64,000 bases of DNA from JAXMHQ01 sp046346665 (GTDB taxonomy: Bacteria > Verrucomicrobiota > Verrucomicrobiia > Limisphaerales > JAXMHQ01). Below are positions 45,897 to 56,118 of the stretch, piece by piece. The notes below the pieces were generated by a model. It saw only the letters and a list, made by a program, of their open reading frames with translations, was not told where the DNA came from and made no database searches. How positions within the stretch are numbered: the first letter of the stretch is position 1; each line of letters begins with the position of its first letter. The translations under genes and the position numbers were made by a program. The stretch is taken from contig JAXMHQ010000025.1 in the NCBI GenBank assembly GCA_046346665.1, positions 1 to 64,000 on the forward strand. The letters run 5' to 3'.

Positions 45897-47273
45897 TTAC
45901 GGGGTCACCAGCATTTTGGAGACGGAAGGCAGATTGGTGCGCACCTGGGGGCGGACTTTTGCCATCCGGGGCAATTCCAACGTGAACACCGCGCCGCGGC
46001 CCGGCCCCGCGCTCTGCGCCGTCAGGCTCCCGCCCATTTCCTTCGCCGCCAGCGAACCGCTGTGCAAACCAAATCCGTGTCCGCCCTTTTTCTTCGTCGT
46101 GAAACCGTGATTGAAAATCCGCTGCAGGTTCTCGGGCGCGATGCCGATGCCGTTGTCCTGAATGGAAACCCTCACGCGATCGTCCGTGTGCTCGATGGTC
46201 ACCGTCACGCGCTTGTCCGGCCGCTCCGATTCGAGGCAGGCGTGCCGGGCGTTGCTGGCCAGGTTCAGAAGGATCTGGAGCACCTTGTGCCGGTCGACCG
46301 TGATTTCCGGGGCCTCGGATTCATAGGCGCGCAGGATCTCGATGCCGCTCTCGGTGAATTCGTTCGCATGCACATGCAGGAAATCATCCAGCACCTCCGG
46401 CATCCGGGCCTGTTCCACCACCCCCGTCGGCTTGCCGTAACTCTGCTGCTTCGAAACGATCTCCTTGATGTGATCGATCCGGTTCCGCACGAAATCCACC
46501 TGCTTCAGAATCTCGTCCTGCTCGGTCGAAAGATGCTTTGCCAGTTCGCTCAGGTATTCGGGCAGGCGGCGGCCCTTGGAATCCTGCGTCAGAAAATGGC
46601 CGATGTCCTCCGCGTGCTCGTTCATCAGGGCCGCGACGCGCGCGACGCCGGAAACTTTCATCGCGGAGAGGTGTTCGGCGACGAGGCTGGCGGAGACATT
46701 GACGCTGTTCAGGACGTTGCCGACGTTGTGCAGCACGGCCGTGGCGACTTCGGACATGCCCGCCTGGCGCGAGGCCGTCATCAGTTCGCGGTGCGTCTTG
46801 TCCACCTTGGCCTGCACCCGCTGCCGCTCGGCGATCTCCGCCCGCAACTGCGTCGCCGTGTGCTGAAGTTCCGCATTCGCCCGGGTCAACTCCGCCGTCT
46901 GCTCCCGCACCGTCGCCTCCGCCCGCCCCCGCTCGAGCAGCAACGTCTCGAGATGCACCAGGCTGATCAACAACAGCACCGACGCCACCAGGTAAAGCAG
47001 GTTCAATTGAAGCGGGTTTTGAAAATAATCGCGGAACAAATCGAGATCCGCCATGACGTGCAACAACAGAAGAAGAGCAAAGCTGCTGAAAATCGACCAG
47101 CCCACGCGCCCCATCCCAAATCGGCGCCATAAGAACAGCGAATAAACCGGCACTCCCAGCTGCAGAATGCCCGCCACAATGCCAATCACTCCCGCAAAGT
47201 TCATAACGTTAAGAATCCTGCCAAATCCGAGCATGAAAAAGGCCAATTGGCCCTGAGAAATAATGGTCGGCAT
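45897..47273 (-). CDS. Orphan membrane sensor histidine kinase
   Basis: 458 residues. Three or four N-terminal hydrophobic segments (NFAGVIGIVAGILQLGVPVY, WSIFSSFALLLLLHVMADL, LNLLYLVASVLLLISLVHLE) lack a large periplasmic sensor loop. A coiled coil (~110-165, EATVREQTAELTRANAELQH) follows. The H box is atypical, HNVGNVLNSV, known in a subgroup of kinases. The HATPase domain has LNLASNARHAC (N box), IQDNGIGIAPENL (G1) and KKGGHGFGLHSG (G2). No response regulator is adjacent, so the partner is unknown. It may be cotranscribed with the downstream esterase. Confidence 0.9.
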   Translation of the reverse strand: MPTIISQGQLAFFMLGFGRILNVMNFAGVIGIVAGILQLGVPVYSLFLWRRFGMGRVGWSIFSSFALLLLLHVMADLDLFRDYFQNPLQLNLLYLVASVLLLISLVHLETLLLERGRAEATVREQTAELTRANAELQHTATQLRAEIAERQRVQAKVDKTHRELMTASRQAGMSEVATAVLHNVGNVLNSVNVSASLVAEHLSAMKVSGVARVAALMNEHAEDIGHFLTQDSKGRRLPEYLSELAKHLSTEQDEILKQVDFVRNRIDHIKEIVSKQQSYGKPTGVVEQARMPEVLDDFLHVHANEFTESGIEILRAYESEAPEITVDRHKVLQILLNLASNARHACLESERPDKRVTVTIEHTDDRVRVSIQDNGIGIAPENLQRIFNHGFTTKKKGGHGFGLHSGSLAAKEMGGSLTAQSAGPGRGAVFTLELPRMAKVRPQVRTNLPSVSKMLVTP

Positions 47274-47499
47274 AATCGAATCCTATGACAAAAAAGGCCA
47301 GTCATCCCATTGAGTCATTCGAAATCAAACACTTCCGTTTGATGGATGGAGTTGACTCGGAGAATGAAACCGGTTTCTGGCAGGTGTTTAGAAGCAAAAG
47401 TTGTCGACTTTTGACCTTTTTTAACAGGGGCCTCGACCTGTCCCGTCGTCTCATTCTCCTAATCGTTGTATCTTTTCCCACGCAATGGCAGGGATAGCA

Positions 47500-47548
47500 G
47501 GTAGGGCCGCGCTCCGCGCGGCCGGCGCCACGGAGTGGCGCGCTACCA
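47500..47548. repeat. GGTAGGG-type nested hairpin repeat
   Basis: GGTAGGGCCGCGC...GCGCGCTACC, with an inner CGCGCGGCCGGCG. It is closely similar to the inner block of the element at 22978-23111. It lies in the divergent region between the histidine kinase and acs; the rest of 47274-47629 shows no gene. Confidence 0.7.
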
Positions 47549-47629
47549 GGAGCTGAGCCCAAAACAGTCGGCGTTGACGCCGGGAGTCGTCCTCGTCATA
47601 TTGCCGCAAAGCCACAACTCAGACAGATT

Positions 47630-49636
<2,007 letters not shown>

Positions 49637-49682
49637 TGGGATCTTCGGCTGAGTCTGAAATTATCTGAGTCTGAAATTATTT

Positions 49683-52178
49683 ATGAAGTGTTCTGTTTGG
49701 TTTTTGTTGTGCGCCGCCCTCACCGGCAGCGCGTCCGCCCAGACGCAGATTGTCGTCAACCCCGGTTTTGAAAGCGGCCTCGTCTATCCCTGGCTCATCA
49801 GCGGCGCCGGCGCCAACGTCGTCAGCGACCCGCGCTACGCCTTCAGCGGAAACGCTTACCTGCAGATGGGGATCATGAACGGTGTCCTGCAGACCGTCTA
49901 CCAGACCGTCACCTTTCCAACCAACACGATCGGGGTGTCATTTTATTATTACCGCGACATCTTTTCGCCGATTGCCACCGGGTCGATCGACGCGACGTTG
50001 AACGTGTTCATCGCGCAAACCAACGGCACAACCCTTTACACGCTGGATTCCGTCGACAACACGATGGGCGGTTTGAATCGGGGCAGCGGTGCCTACTCGG
50101 CGGTTGTTTTCAACCCGACGACCTACGCCGGTCAGACCAACCTGGCGCCGCTCGCCGGACAGACGGTGAACCTGGTGTTCGTGGCGATCACCTCGCCCAC
50201 CATGATCAGCAGCACCACTTTTTACATCGACAACGTCAATATCGTTTACGGCACCACCGCAGACATTCCGAACAACGACAATTTTGACAACAGCATCACC
50301 GTTCCCGGCGGCGTGGCGTCCATCAACCTTAACGCGACGAACAGCTACGCGACCAAGCAGCCGGGCGAACCCAACATCGCCGGCAACTCCGGCGGCCGCT
50401 CCGTCTGGTGGAGCTACACCCCGACCCGGCCCGGCGTGGTCACGCTCGACACCACGGGCAGCAGCTTCACGACGCTCCTCGGCGTTTACACCGGCCCGAC
50501 GGTCAGCAACCTTACCGCCGTCGGCAGCAGCAGCGGCAAGAACCAGTCGAACGGCCGCGCCAAAGTCACCTTCGGCGTCCTGGCCGGCGTGCAATACATG
50601 ATCTCGGTCGACGGCTACAACGGCGCCTCCGGCCCGCTCACCTGCAGCCTGAGCTACCAAATCGACACCACCCCGCCCAAAGTCTCCATCTCCAATCCCG
50701 CCGCCAATGCCAAGGTGACCAACTCCATGCTCACCGTGACCGGCACGGCGTCGGACAACGCCGCCGTGGCCGCGGTTGAATTTCAACTGGTCAACAGCGC
50801 CGGCACCACACCCTTCCAGCCCGCGTTCGGCACGACCAACTGGTCCGCGCTCGTCACCGGCCTGGCTCCCGGCACCAACACCGTCCGCGTCCGCGCCGTC
50901 GATACGTCGACGAATTATTCCACCATCCAAAGCCGCACCTACAACTACACCGTCGTCAGTCCGTTCACTCTCAACATCACCGGCAACGGCACCGTCAGCC
51001 CGTCGCTCAGCGGCCAGTTGCTCGTCGTGGGCTCCTCCTACACGCTCACCGAAAAGCCGGGCTCCGGCGCCGTGTTCAACGGCTGGAGCCGGGACGGCAG
51101 CCTGTTCTCCCCTGCGACCAAGCTGACCTTCACCATGCAAAGCAACCTGGTGCTCAACGCCGACTTTGTCCCGAATCCGTTCGGTCCGATCGCCGGCGTT
51201 TACCAGGGACTCTTCTACGACACCAACAGCCTCTCCGTCGCCAACTCAGGCCTGCTGAACGGCACACTCAAATCCAGCGGCAGTTTCAGCGCCAAAATCT
51301 CGCTCGCCGGGCAAACCCTCTCCGCGTCCGGCCTGTTCCTCGGCGACGGGTCGTGGTCGAATTCCATCGCGCGCAAAAATCTCCCGCCGCTGAGCCTCCA
51401 GCTCCAGCTCGACCTCGCGGGCGACACCCTGTCCGGCACCGTGAGCGACGGCACCTGGACCGTCCCGCTCGTGGCGAAGCGGAATGTGTATTCCAAGACC
51501 AACCTCGCCCCGCAGGCGGGCAAATACACGCTGCTGATTCCGGGCCTCGAAGAACCCGAAACCCAGCCCGGCGGCGACAGCTTTGAAACCGTCAGCATCG
51601 ACACCTCCGGCAACGTGACCCTCGGCGGATTGCTCGCCGACAACACCAAGCTGTCCCAAAAGACCATCCTGTCCGCCGAATCCCAGTTCCCCGTCTACGC
51701 CTCGCTCTACTCGGGCCAGGGCGTCCTGCTCGGCTGGCTCACCGTTGCCGACGTGGTCACCAACGATATCTATGGCACGCTCGGATGGATCAAGCAGCCC
51801 GTATCGAACTCGAAGCTTTACCCGGCCGGATTCGTGTTCACCAACGGCATCGCGGTCGCCGGATCGAAATTCGCCTACACCAAAGGCGTCCCGCTCCTGG
51901 GCTACACGAATGGCGTGGTGGAAATGTCGAACGGCAACCTGGAGGATTTCATCTATCCGATCTTCATCGGCGCCACCGGCAAGGTGACTTCGACGAACAA
52001 ACTCAGCGTAACGATCTCGACCTCGGCCGGTTCGTTCAAGGGCACCGTGCCCAACCCGGCGACGGGGAAGGGGATCTCGGTCAACGGCGTGATCCTGCAG
52101 AAGCAGGGCTACGGCTCCGGCTTTTTCCTCGGCACAAACGAATCCGGCCGCATCTTCCTTTCCCAACCGCCACCTTGA
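49683..52178 (+). CDS. Large secreted protein with Ig-like and beta-sandwich modules
   Basis: 831 residues. Signal peptide MKCSVWFLLCAALTGSASAQ. Modules in order: an N-terminal carbohydrate-binding-like domain (VVNPGFESGLVYPWLISGAG, to ~190); a PPC-like domain (NDNFDNSITVPGGVASINLN ... GVYTGPTVSNL, ~195-330); a bacterial Ig domain (VSISNPAANAKVTNSMLTVT, TGTASDNAAVAAVEFQL); an InlB B-repeat-like domain (NITGNGTVSPSLSGQLLVVG ... FNGWSRDG); and a ~330-residue C-terminal beta region with repeated GxxL/SGxF patterns (GVYQGLFYDTNSLSVANSGL). No catalytic motif was recognised. Probably a surface or secreted structural/binding protein. Confidence 0.85.
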   Translation: MKCSVWFLLCAALTGSASAQTQIVVNPGFESGLVYPWLISGAGANVVSDPRYAFSGNAYLQMGIMNGVLQTVYQTVTFPTNTIGVSFYYYRDIFSPIATGSIDATLNVFIAQTNGTTLYTLDSVDNTMGGLNRGSGAYSAVVFNPTTYAGQTNLAPLAGQTVNLVFVAITSPTMISSTTFYIDNVNIVYGTTADIPNNDNFDNSITVPGGVASINLNATNSYATKQPGEPNIAGNSGGRSVWWSYTPTRPGVVTLDTTGSSFTTLLGVYTGPTVSNLTAVGSSSGKNQSNGRAKVTFGVLAGVQYMISVDGYNGASGPLTCSLSYQIDTTPPKVSISNPAANAKVTNSMLTVTGTASDNAAVAAVEFQLVNSAGTTPFQPAFGTTNWSALVTGLAPGTNTVRVRAVDTSTNYSTIQSRTYNYTVVSPFTLNITGNGTVSPSLSGQLLVVGSSYTLTEKPGSGAVFNGWSRDGSLFSPATKLTFTMQSNLVLNADFVPNPFGPIAGVYQGLFYDTNSLSVANSGLLNGTLKSSGSFSAKISLAGQTLSASGLFLGDGSWSNSIARKNLPPLSLQLQLDLAGDTLSGTVSDGTWTVPLVAKRNVYSKTNLAPQAGKYTLLIPGLEEPETQPGGDSFETVSIDTSGNVTLGGLLADNTKLSQKTILSAESQFPVYASLYSGQGVLLGWLTVADVVTNDIYGTLGWIKQPVSNSKLYPAGFVFTNGIAVAGSKFAYTKGVPLLGYTNGVVEMSNGNLEDFIYPIFIGATGKVTSTNKLSVTISTSAGSFKGTVPNPATGKGISVNGVILQKQGYGSGFFLGTNESGRIFLSQPPP

Positions 52179-52190
52179 TCCACCCCGGGA

Positions 52191-52211
52191 GGGACGGCGT
52201 CTCGCCGTCCC
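52191..52211. repeat. GGGACGGCG hairpin repeat
   Basis: GGGACGGCG / CGCCGTCCC with a TCT loop region, preceded by GGGA. Same family as 17878 and 24506. It lies 13 bp after the preceding stop codon. Confidence 0.65.
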
Positions 52212-52268
52212 CAATTAGAAACCCCGGCTTCGACGCGAATTCCCGCGAATTCCCGCGAACACCACAAC

Positions 52269-53091
52269 GCCTGGTAAGGCTGCGCCGCGTCGCAGCCGAA
52301 CCGTAAAAAGTAGGAGTCGACGTGAGGAGACTCAAACTACCCTTTGAACCACGGAACACACGAAACACACGAAACCAGGCACGGAAAGGGCCTTCTTTTA
52401 TAAAGCCCATTCGTGTTCCCTTTCGTGTATTTAGTGTGTTCCGTGGTTAAACCTGTCCCTCTGCCATCTGCGGGCACAACCCGGATGTGGAACCGCTAAT
52501 CTCCGCTAATGGTGCGCTGATAAAGCCTGCCTGGTAGGGCTGCGCCGCGTCGCAGCCAAACCGTAAAAAGTAGGAGTCGACGTGAGGAGACTCAAACTAC
52601 CCTTGAACCACGGAACACACGGAACACACGAAACCAGGCACGGAAAGGACCTTCTTTTATAAAACCCATTCGTGTTCCCTTTCGTGTATTTCGTGTGTTC
52701 TGTGGTTAAACCTGTCCCTTTGGCATCTGCGGGCACAACCCGGATGTGGAACCGCTAATCTCCGCTAATGGTGCGCTGATAAGGCCTGCCTGGTAGGGCT
52801 GCGCCGCGTCGCAGCCAAATAATAAAAAGTAGGAGTCGACGCCTGCCGGGTGCGTAGTCCTGTCCACGGGACAAAGCCTGGTGAGGAGACTCAAACTACC
52901 CTTTGAACCACTAATCCTGTCCGCGGGACGAAGCCTGGTGAGGAGACTCAAATTACCTTGAACCACGGAACACACGGAACACACGAAACCAGGCACGGAA
53001 AGGACCTTCTTTTTTTTGAATCCATTCGTGTTCCCTTTCGTGTATTTCGTGTGTTCCGTGGTTAAACCTGTCCCTTTGGCATCTGCGGGCA
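52269..53091. repeat. Three tandem ~260-bp repeats containing nested hairpins
   Basis: Copies begin at 52269, 52529 and 52788 (periods 260 and 259). Each holds GGCTGCG / CGCAGCC, GGAGTCGACGTGAGGAGACTC, and an inverted pair made of degenerate CACGGAACACACG units facing CGTGTGTTCCGTGG, then a shared tail (CATCTGCGGGCAC). The third copy has a partial internal duplication (CCTGTCCRCGGGACRAAGCC). Short ORFs across the units (encoding, for example, TTEHTKYTKGNTNGF) are by-products of the repeats and are not called as genes. Confidence 0.9.
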
Positions 53092-53160
53092 CGGATCCGG
53101 ACCGTCAGACGCGAATTATCCCGAATTCGCACAAATCCAACCCAAGCCGGCAGGGCCGGT

Positions 53161-53225
53161 GACTGATCACTGGTGACTGATCACTGATGACTGATCACTG
53201 ATGACTGATCACTGATGACTGATCA
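53161..53225. repeat. 14-bp tandem repeat (GACTGATCACTGAT), 4.6 copies
   Basis: Units start at 53161, 53175, 53189, 53203 and 53217 with one variant base pair in the first unit. Each contains the palindrome TGATCA. It lies 66 bp upstream of the tRNA gene. There are no unique spacers, so it is not a CRISPR array. Confidence 0.95.
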
Positions 53226-53291
53226 AACTGCACTTTCCGCAAAATGCTTGCGCCCCCCGCATTCGGGCGCTATTTTTCCACGCTCCTGGGC

Positions 53292-53368
53292 GCACCCATA
53301 GCTCAATTGGATAGAGCATCTGACTACGGATCAGAAGGTTTCAGGTTCAACTCCTGATGGGTGCGCCA
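53292..53368 (+). tRNA. tRNA-Arg (anticodon ACG), CCA encoded
   Basis: The acceptor stem GCACCCA / TGGGTGC, D arm (GCTC..GAGC), anticodon arm TCTGA-CTACGGA-TCAGA with anticodon ACG, and T arm (CAGG-TTCAACT-CCTG) are all readable. Encoded CCA lies at 53366-53368. The cassette region begins about 600 bp downstream. Confidence 0.95.
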
Positions 53369-53687
53369 TCTCCCCCAACGACTTCCGTCGAAAATAGCGA
53401 GTCCAAAAAAGTCGCCTGTGCTGCAGTTTGTGCTGCACCCCGGGTTCACCCTGAAAAGTGCGTCTCGGCTGCCAGCGCCAGGAACCGCGTCGCCTGCACC
53501 CTGGTCCCGGTTCCCCGGCGTTTATCGCTTAGTCCCCGGCAAGGGCGACCTGCGATTTTCAACTCGTCGCCTATAGCCCCCGACCGGGCGCTCCTGGATC
53601 TCTCGCGAGCGACCTTTTCAACCGCGCGCCGATCGCTGAGCGGCCCCCGCCGGGTCTGACTGTCCCCCCGTGGGACTGGTTGCTAGG
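53369..53687. other. Stretch without a recognisable gene downstream of tRNA-Arg
   Basis: Open frames exist in two + strand frames (53357-53659 and 53361-53576) but they start inside the tRNA, are Pro/Arg/Ser-rich and look like nothing known. No integrase motif or attachment-site duplication of the tRNA end was found. Confidence 0.5.
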
Positions 53688-53885
53688 TCAGACCGTTTTG
53701 GTGAGGGCCTTGCGTAGCGACGCGAGCAAACGCGTGATCGAGACCGGGCGGGGTTGCTTGGGCCAGGGAGCCCCGTTCATGCGCACCCAGAACTGACGAG
53801 AGCCGGCGTAAAGGTGGAAGAGCAGGATCTTGAGGTTTTTCCCGCGGCGATAATCCTTGATCGAAATTCGCAAATCTGGTTTCAT
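53688..53885 (-). CDS. Small basic protein of unknown function at the head of the cassette array
   Basis: 65 residues, coherent throughout: MKPDLRISIKDYRRGKNLKI, LLFHLYAGSRQFWVRMNGAP, WPKQPRPVSITRLLASLRKA, LTKTV. It is rich in Arg/Lys with conserved-looking Trp, Tyr and Pro positions and a possible C-terminal helix. The ORF is transcribed away from the array and ends where an integron integrase would normally start, but it is far too short for a tyrosine recombinase and has none of its R-H-R-Y motifs. I do not recognise the family. Nucleic-acid binding is suggested only by the positive charge. Confidence 0.6.
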   Translation of the reverse strand: MKPDLRISIKDYRRGKNLKILLFHLYAGSRQFWVRMNGAPWPKQPRPVSITRLLASLRKALTKTV

Positions 53886-53959
53886 AAACCCATGGTAACA
53901 GGAGAGGTTAGAAAAAGCAGCCGTGCACGATGGCGTGCACAGCCCATCGTAGAATAAGA

Positions 53960-53966
53960 GTTCGGC
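53960..53966 (+). other. First recombination box of the cassette array (attI- or attC-like core)
   Basis: GTTCGGC fits the GTTRRRY-type core (with C at one R position, as in attC2). It directly precedes the first cassette ORF. Its reverse complement GCCGAAC is exactly the R'' box of attC1, as expected if the cassette runs from 53961 to 54514. The sequence before it holds a GTGCAC / GTGCAC hairpin (53922-53940). Confidence 0.65.
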
Positions 53967-53986
53967 AACCGATGCATAGACTATCC

Positions 53987-54379
53987 ATGAAGCTCCGTAT
54001 CATTTTGGCGATAGCCTTGACCTGTGTTAGCTGCATGGGATCTACCGTCATGCCCGAATCGAGCCGGACCATTCCTGGCTTTGGCGGTCGAGCCTTGTCA
54101 CAGCGTCCGCCTCCAACGCACTTGATTCGCGGGATTGTGCCAGCTGGGGGCGATTCCTTAGGACGACGCATCTTCGAGGTAGGAACCCAGCGGTTCACCG
54201 ACTTGGATGAGTTCAAGGCATTTGTTCGTTCGTTGCCACCGGGATCGATTCTCGCATGGGATTCTGGCTGCTGGCGCTATGAAATTATTCCGCTGGAGCA
54301 CTCGAAAGAGACCATTCCTGCCTTCAAAGATTACTGCAAGGGATATGGCGTGGAGTTCCGTTACATCTGTGGCTATTGA
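53987..54379 (+). CDS. Cassette 1: putative small lipoprotein, function unknown
   Basis: 130 residues from the ATG at 53987, which starts a signal-like sequence (MKLRIILAIALTCVSCMGST); an ATG at 53972 is a longer option. The Cys at ~16 within CVSC could be lipidated, though the box is not ideal. The mature part (LIRGIVPAGGDSLGRRIFEV, RFTDLDEFKAFVRSLPPGSI, LAWDSGCWRYEIIPL) is not recognised. First cassette; its attC begins 15 bp after the stop. Confidence 0.7.
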   Translation: MKLRIILAIALTCVSCMGSTVMPESSRTIPGFGGRALSQRPPPTHLIRGIVPAGGDSLGRRIFEVGTQRFTDLDEFKAFVRSLPPGSILAWDSGCWRYEIIPLEHSKETIPAFKDYCKGYGVEFRYICGY

Positions 54380-54394
54380 TTCTGCGGTTGATTG

Positions 54395-54520
54395 GCCGAA
54401 CAATGCGGTGCAGCGAACAGCCACCGCGCCGTTACGAAAGATGAGCGTCAGACATCAGATCACTGTGGTTGCAGCCGAAGTCCGGTTGCCAGTGGCTGTC
54501 GCTGACCTGGAGCGTTAGGC
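54395..54520 (+). other. attC site 1
   Basis: R'' GCCGAAC (54395-54401) and R' GTTAGGC (54514-54520) enclose 112 bases that begin AATGCGGTGCAG and end GCTGACCTGGAGC, which pair as the L''/L' boxes. The internal sequence is closely related to attC2 and attC5. Confidence 0.85.
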
Positions 54521-54538
54521 GACAATACGCGCACTGTC

Positions 54539-54841
54539 ATGGACAACAGCTTTTGCAGGTTTCCTCAGACGCGGTTCTGGCACGAGGTTCGCCAGCATCT
54601 CGCTGTGCTTCCGGGCATCACAGTTACAAGTTTAGAGGACATGCCCATTGGCGGCTCTTGGCTTGATTTCACCTTTCGCGAGCATTCGTTCACCATCAAT
54701 GCAGAGTCAGGAGAGTTCCTGTTTTTCGTCGAGGACTGCCCGGCGTCAGTGCGTGCTGAGGTCACGGCGCACTTCGAGCCGTTCTTTGCAGAGCAGACCG
54801 ACCACGGAGACAGTGGTGACATCACCTTGAGGCGAGTATGA
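54539..54841 (+). CDS. Cassette 2: small soluble protein, function unknown
   Basis: 100 residues from the ATG at 54539, 19 bp after the R' box of attC1, a typical cassette layout. No signal peptide or membrane segment. TFREHSFTINAESGEFLFFV with EDCPASVRAEVTAHFEPFF suggests a compact alpha/beta fold. The 'F-x-I-N-x-x-x-G-E-x-x-F-F-V' stretch reminds me of short hypothetical proteins found in other cassette arrays, but I cannot assign a function. Its attC begins 7 bp after the stop. Confidence 0.7.
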   Translation: MDNSFCRFPQTRFWHEVRQHLAVLPGITVTSLEDMPIGGSWLDFTFREHSFTINAESGEFLFFVEDCPASVRAEVTAHFEPFFAEQTDHGDSGDITLRRV

Positions 54842-54848
54842 GCCTGTC

Positions 54849-54995
54849 GCCTAACAATGCGGTGCAGGCAACTCCGATGAATCGCGAGCAGGCCGCCACC
54901 GCGCCGTTACGAGAGATGAGTATTTGGCACATCACATCGTGGTTGCAGTCGCGAGCGCGGCTGCCGGTGGCTGTGCCTGACCTGGAGCGTTCGGC
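54849..54995 (+). other. attC site 2
   Basis: R'' GCCTAAC (54849-54855) is the reverse complement of GTTAGGC at the start of cassette 2. R' GTTCGGC lies at 54989-54995. The arms GTGCAGGC and GCCTGACC can pair. Nearly identical to attC5 over the shared length. Confidence 0.9.
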
Positions 54996-55010
54996 AACTC
55001 CAAAATAATT

Positions 55011-55409
55011 ATGCGCATACAACACTTCATTTTAAGCGCCGCAGCTTTGGTTGCTATTTTCGCAATCAGTTGCTCAAAGAGTCGGAGCGATCAGACGGCA
55101 GATGGTCACGGTCTTCGGAGATTATCCCAGTTGCCGGCCAACATGACGACAAAGGAACTGGGGGTCGTTGAGTTTTCAGCGCATACCCCCAAGTCTTTCA
55201 CTCTTGGTCCAGGCACGAATTGCGTCATCACTCCAACGATTCTCCCTGACAGCATTCTCAAACTGCACATCGCAGTTGAAACGAAGGATGCTGATGGAAA
55301 GGCAAGTCAAATGGGGCAGGGAGAGGTCACGCAACGTTCCGGTCAGCAGTGTGGCATTTCAGTCGGTGACATGATGATAAGTTTAACACCAAAGCTAAAG
55401 GTCGAATGA
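55011..55409 (+). CDS. Cassette 3: putative small lipoprotein, function unknown
   Basis: 132 residues from the ATG at 55011. MRIQHFILSAAALVAIFAIS followed by Cys-Ser-Lys is a lipoprotein-like signal with Cys at 21. The mature part (ELGVVEFSAHTPKSFTLGPG, CVITPTILPDSILKLHIAVE, CGISVGDMMISLTPKL) is a small beta-rich domain resembling uncharacterised cassette-borne or colonisation-type lipoproteins. Its attC begins 4 bp after the stop. No functional motif. Confidence 0.72.
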   Translation: MRIQHFILSAAALVAIFAISCSKSRSDQTADGHGLRRLSQLPANMTTKELGVVEFSAHTPKSFTLGPGTNCVITPTILPDSILKLHIAVETKDADGKASQMGQGEVTQRSGQQCGISVGDMMISLTPKLKVE

Positions 55410-55413
55410 TTAT

Positions 55414-55527
55414 GCCGAACCAGACGCTGGACCGAATTGCGAGAAGATCTCGCAGTTTTCGGACGAGTGTTTGCAGATTCATGATTTTGGATTTGCGTGC
55501 TCGCAATCGGTCAGCTTTGCGTTCGGC
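55414..55527 (+). other. attC site 3
   Basis: R'' GCCGAAC (55414-55420) complements GTTCGGC, the box at the start of cassette 3. R' GTTCGGC lies at 55521-55527. The internal part differs from attC1/2, with its own hairpin (ATTGCGAG ... CTCGCAAT). Confidence 0.88.
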
Positions 55528-55533
55528 CCGGTC

Positions 55534-56100
55534 ATGAAGGCGTCGACCCAATTCAGTCGTCTGTTGGCGGGCGTTCAGCATCGAGGGGCGCTCATGGATG
55601 ACGTGGGGCACGCTGCAAATCGAGTTCTGCCAGGTCTTCCATATCCGCGCCTGTTCGCGGAGCTGGTGGAGGGGCATACATTCGTTGCGTTCGACGTTGG
55701 CAGAGTCCGCGTTTACGGCAACGCTCGGGGTGAGGAGGATAGCTTGGAGGACCTGTTGGCCGACAGGATTTTGACCGACACGTTGTGCGGAGCTGGATTC
55801 CTGCCGTTTGGTCGGCCTGCCACGGGTCACTATGATCGGGTCTGCTTCGACATGCGTGGACGAGAGCATGCGGTCGATGCGCCAGTGGTTCTGATGGACC
55901 ACGAAGCCATACTCAGCTTTAACCGAATCCCGAGACCCGAGCACTTGGCCGATGGCATCATGGAATTGCTGGACACTGATGGCGTGAAGGCCGAACCAGG
56001 CGCTGCACCCAACAGCCGCCCGCCCTCTCAGTTGCGAGCATCACAGGAAGTTCAGTCGCCCGATTCGCAGCGGACGACTTCCTCCGGCGGCTGTGGGTGA
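55534..56100 (+). CDS. Cassette 4: SMI1/KNR4 (SUKH)-like protein
   Basis: Up to 188 residues from the ATG at 55534. The core (GFLPFGRPATGHYDRVCFDM, HAVDAPVVLMDHEAILSFNR, IPRPEHLADGIMELLDTDG) has the 'F-G-x-x-x-x-G-x-x-x-x-F-D', 'V-x-x-x-D-H-E' and C-terminal helix layout of the SMI1/KNR4 superfamily. Many members are immunity proteins against secreted toxins. The frame continues into attC4 for the last ~37 residues (Pro/Ser-rich), so either the protein uses the attC as its tail or the stop has been lost. No toxin gene is nearby. Family assignment is by eye. Confidence 0.6.
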   Translation: MKASTQFSRLLAGVQHRGALMDDVGHAANRVLPGLPYPRLFAELVEGHTFVAFDVGRVRVYGNARGEEDSLEDLLADRILTDTLCGAGFLPFGRPATGHYDRVCFDMRGREHAVDAPVVLMDHEAILSFNRIPRPEHLADGIMELLDTDGVKAEPGAAPNSRPPSQLRASQEVQSPDSQRTTSSGGCG

Positions 56101-56115
56101 GCTGATGCGTTAGGT
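55990..56115 (+). other. attC site 4
   Basis: R'' GCCGAAC (55990-55996) complements the GTTCGGC box that starts cassette 4. R' GTTAGGT lies at 56109-56115. It overlaps the 3' end of the cassette 4 ORF. Confidence 0.85.
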
Positions 56116-56118
56116 GTC

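Noticed and set aside
52081..53092. Short ORFs in the 260-bp repeats (for example those ending in TTEHTKYTKGNTNGF)
   Set aside because: They repeat with the DNA units, lie on hairpin arms and change ends with each copy; spurious translation of repeats.
53161..53225. CRISPR array
   Set aside because: The 14-bp units are contiguous with no spacers and no cas genes are present.
53357..53659. 100-residue ORF starting in tRNA-Arg
   Set aside because: Begins inside the tRNA, lacks any recognisable domain and overlaps a competing frame of equal quality.
53369..53960. Prophage or integrative element inserted at tRNA-Arg
   Set aside because: No integrase, no repeat of the tRNA 3' end and no phage genes; the following genes are cassette-like.
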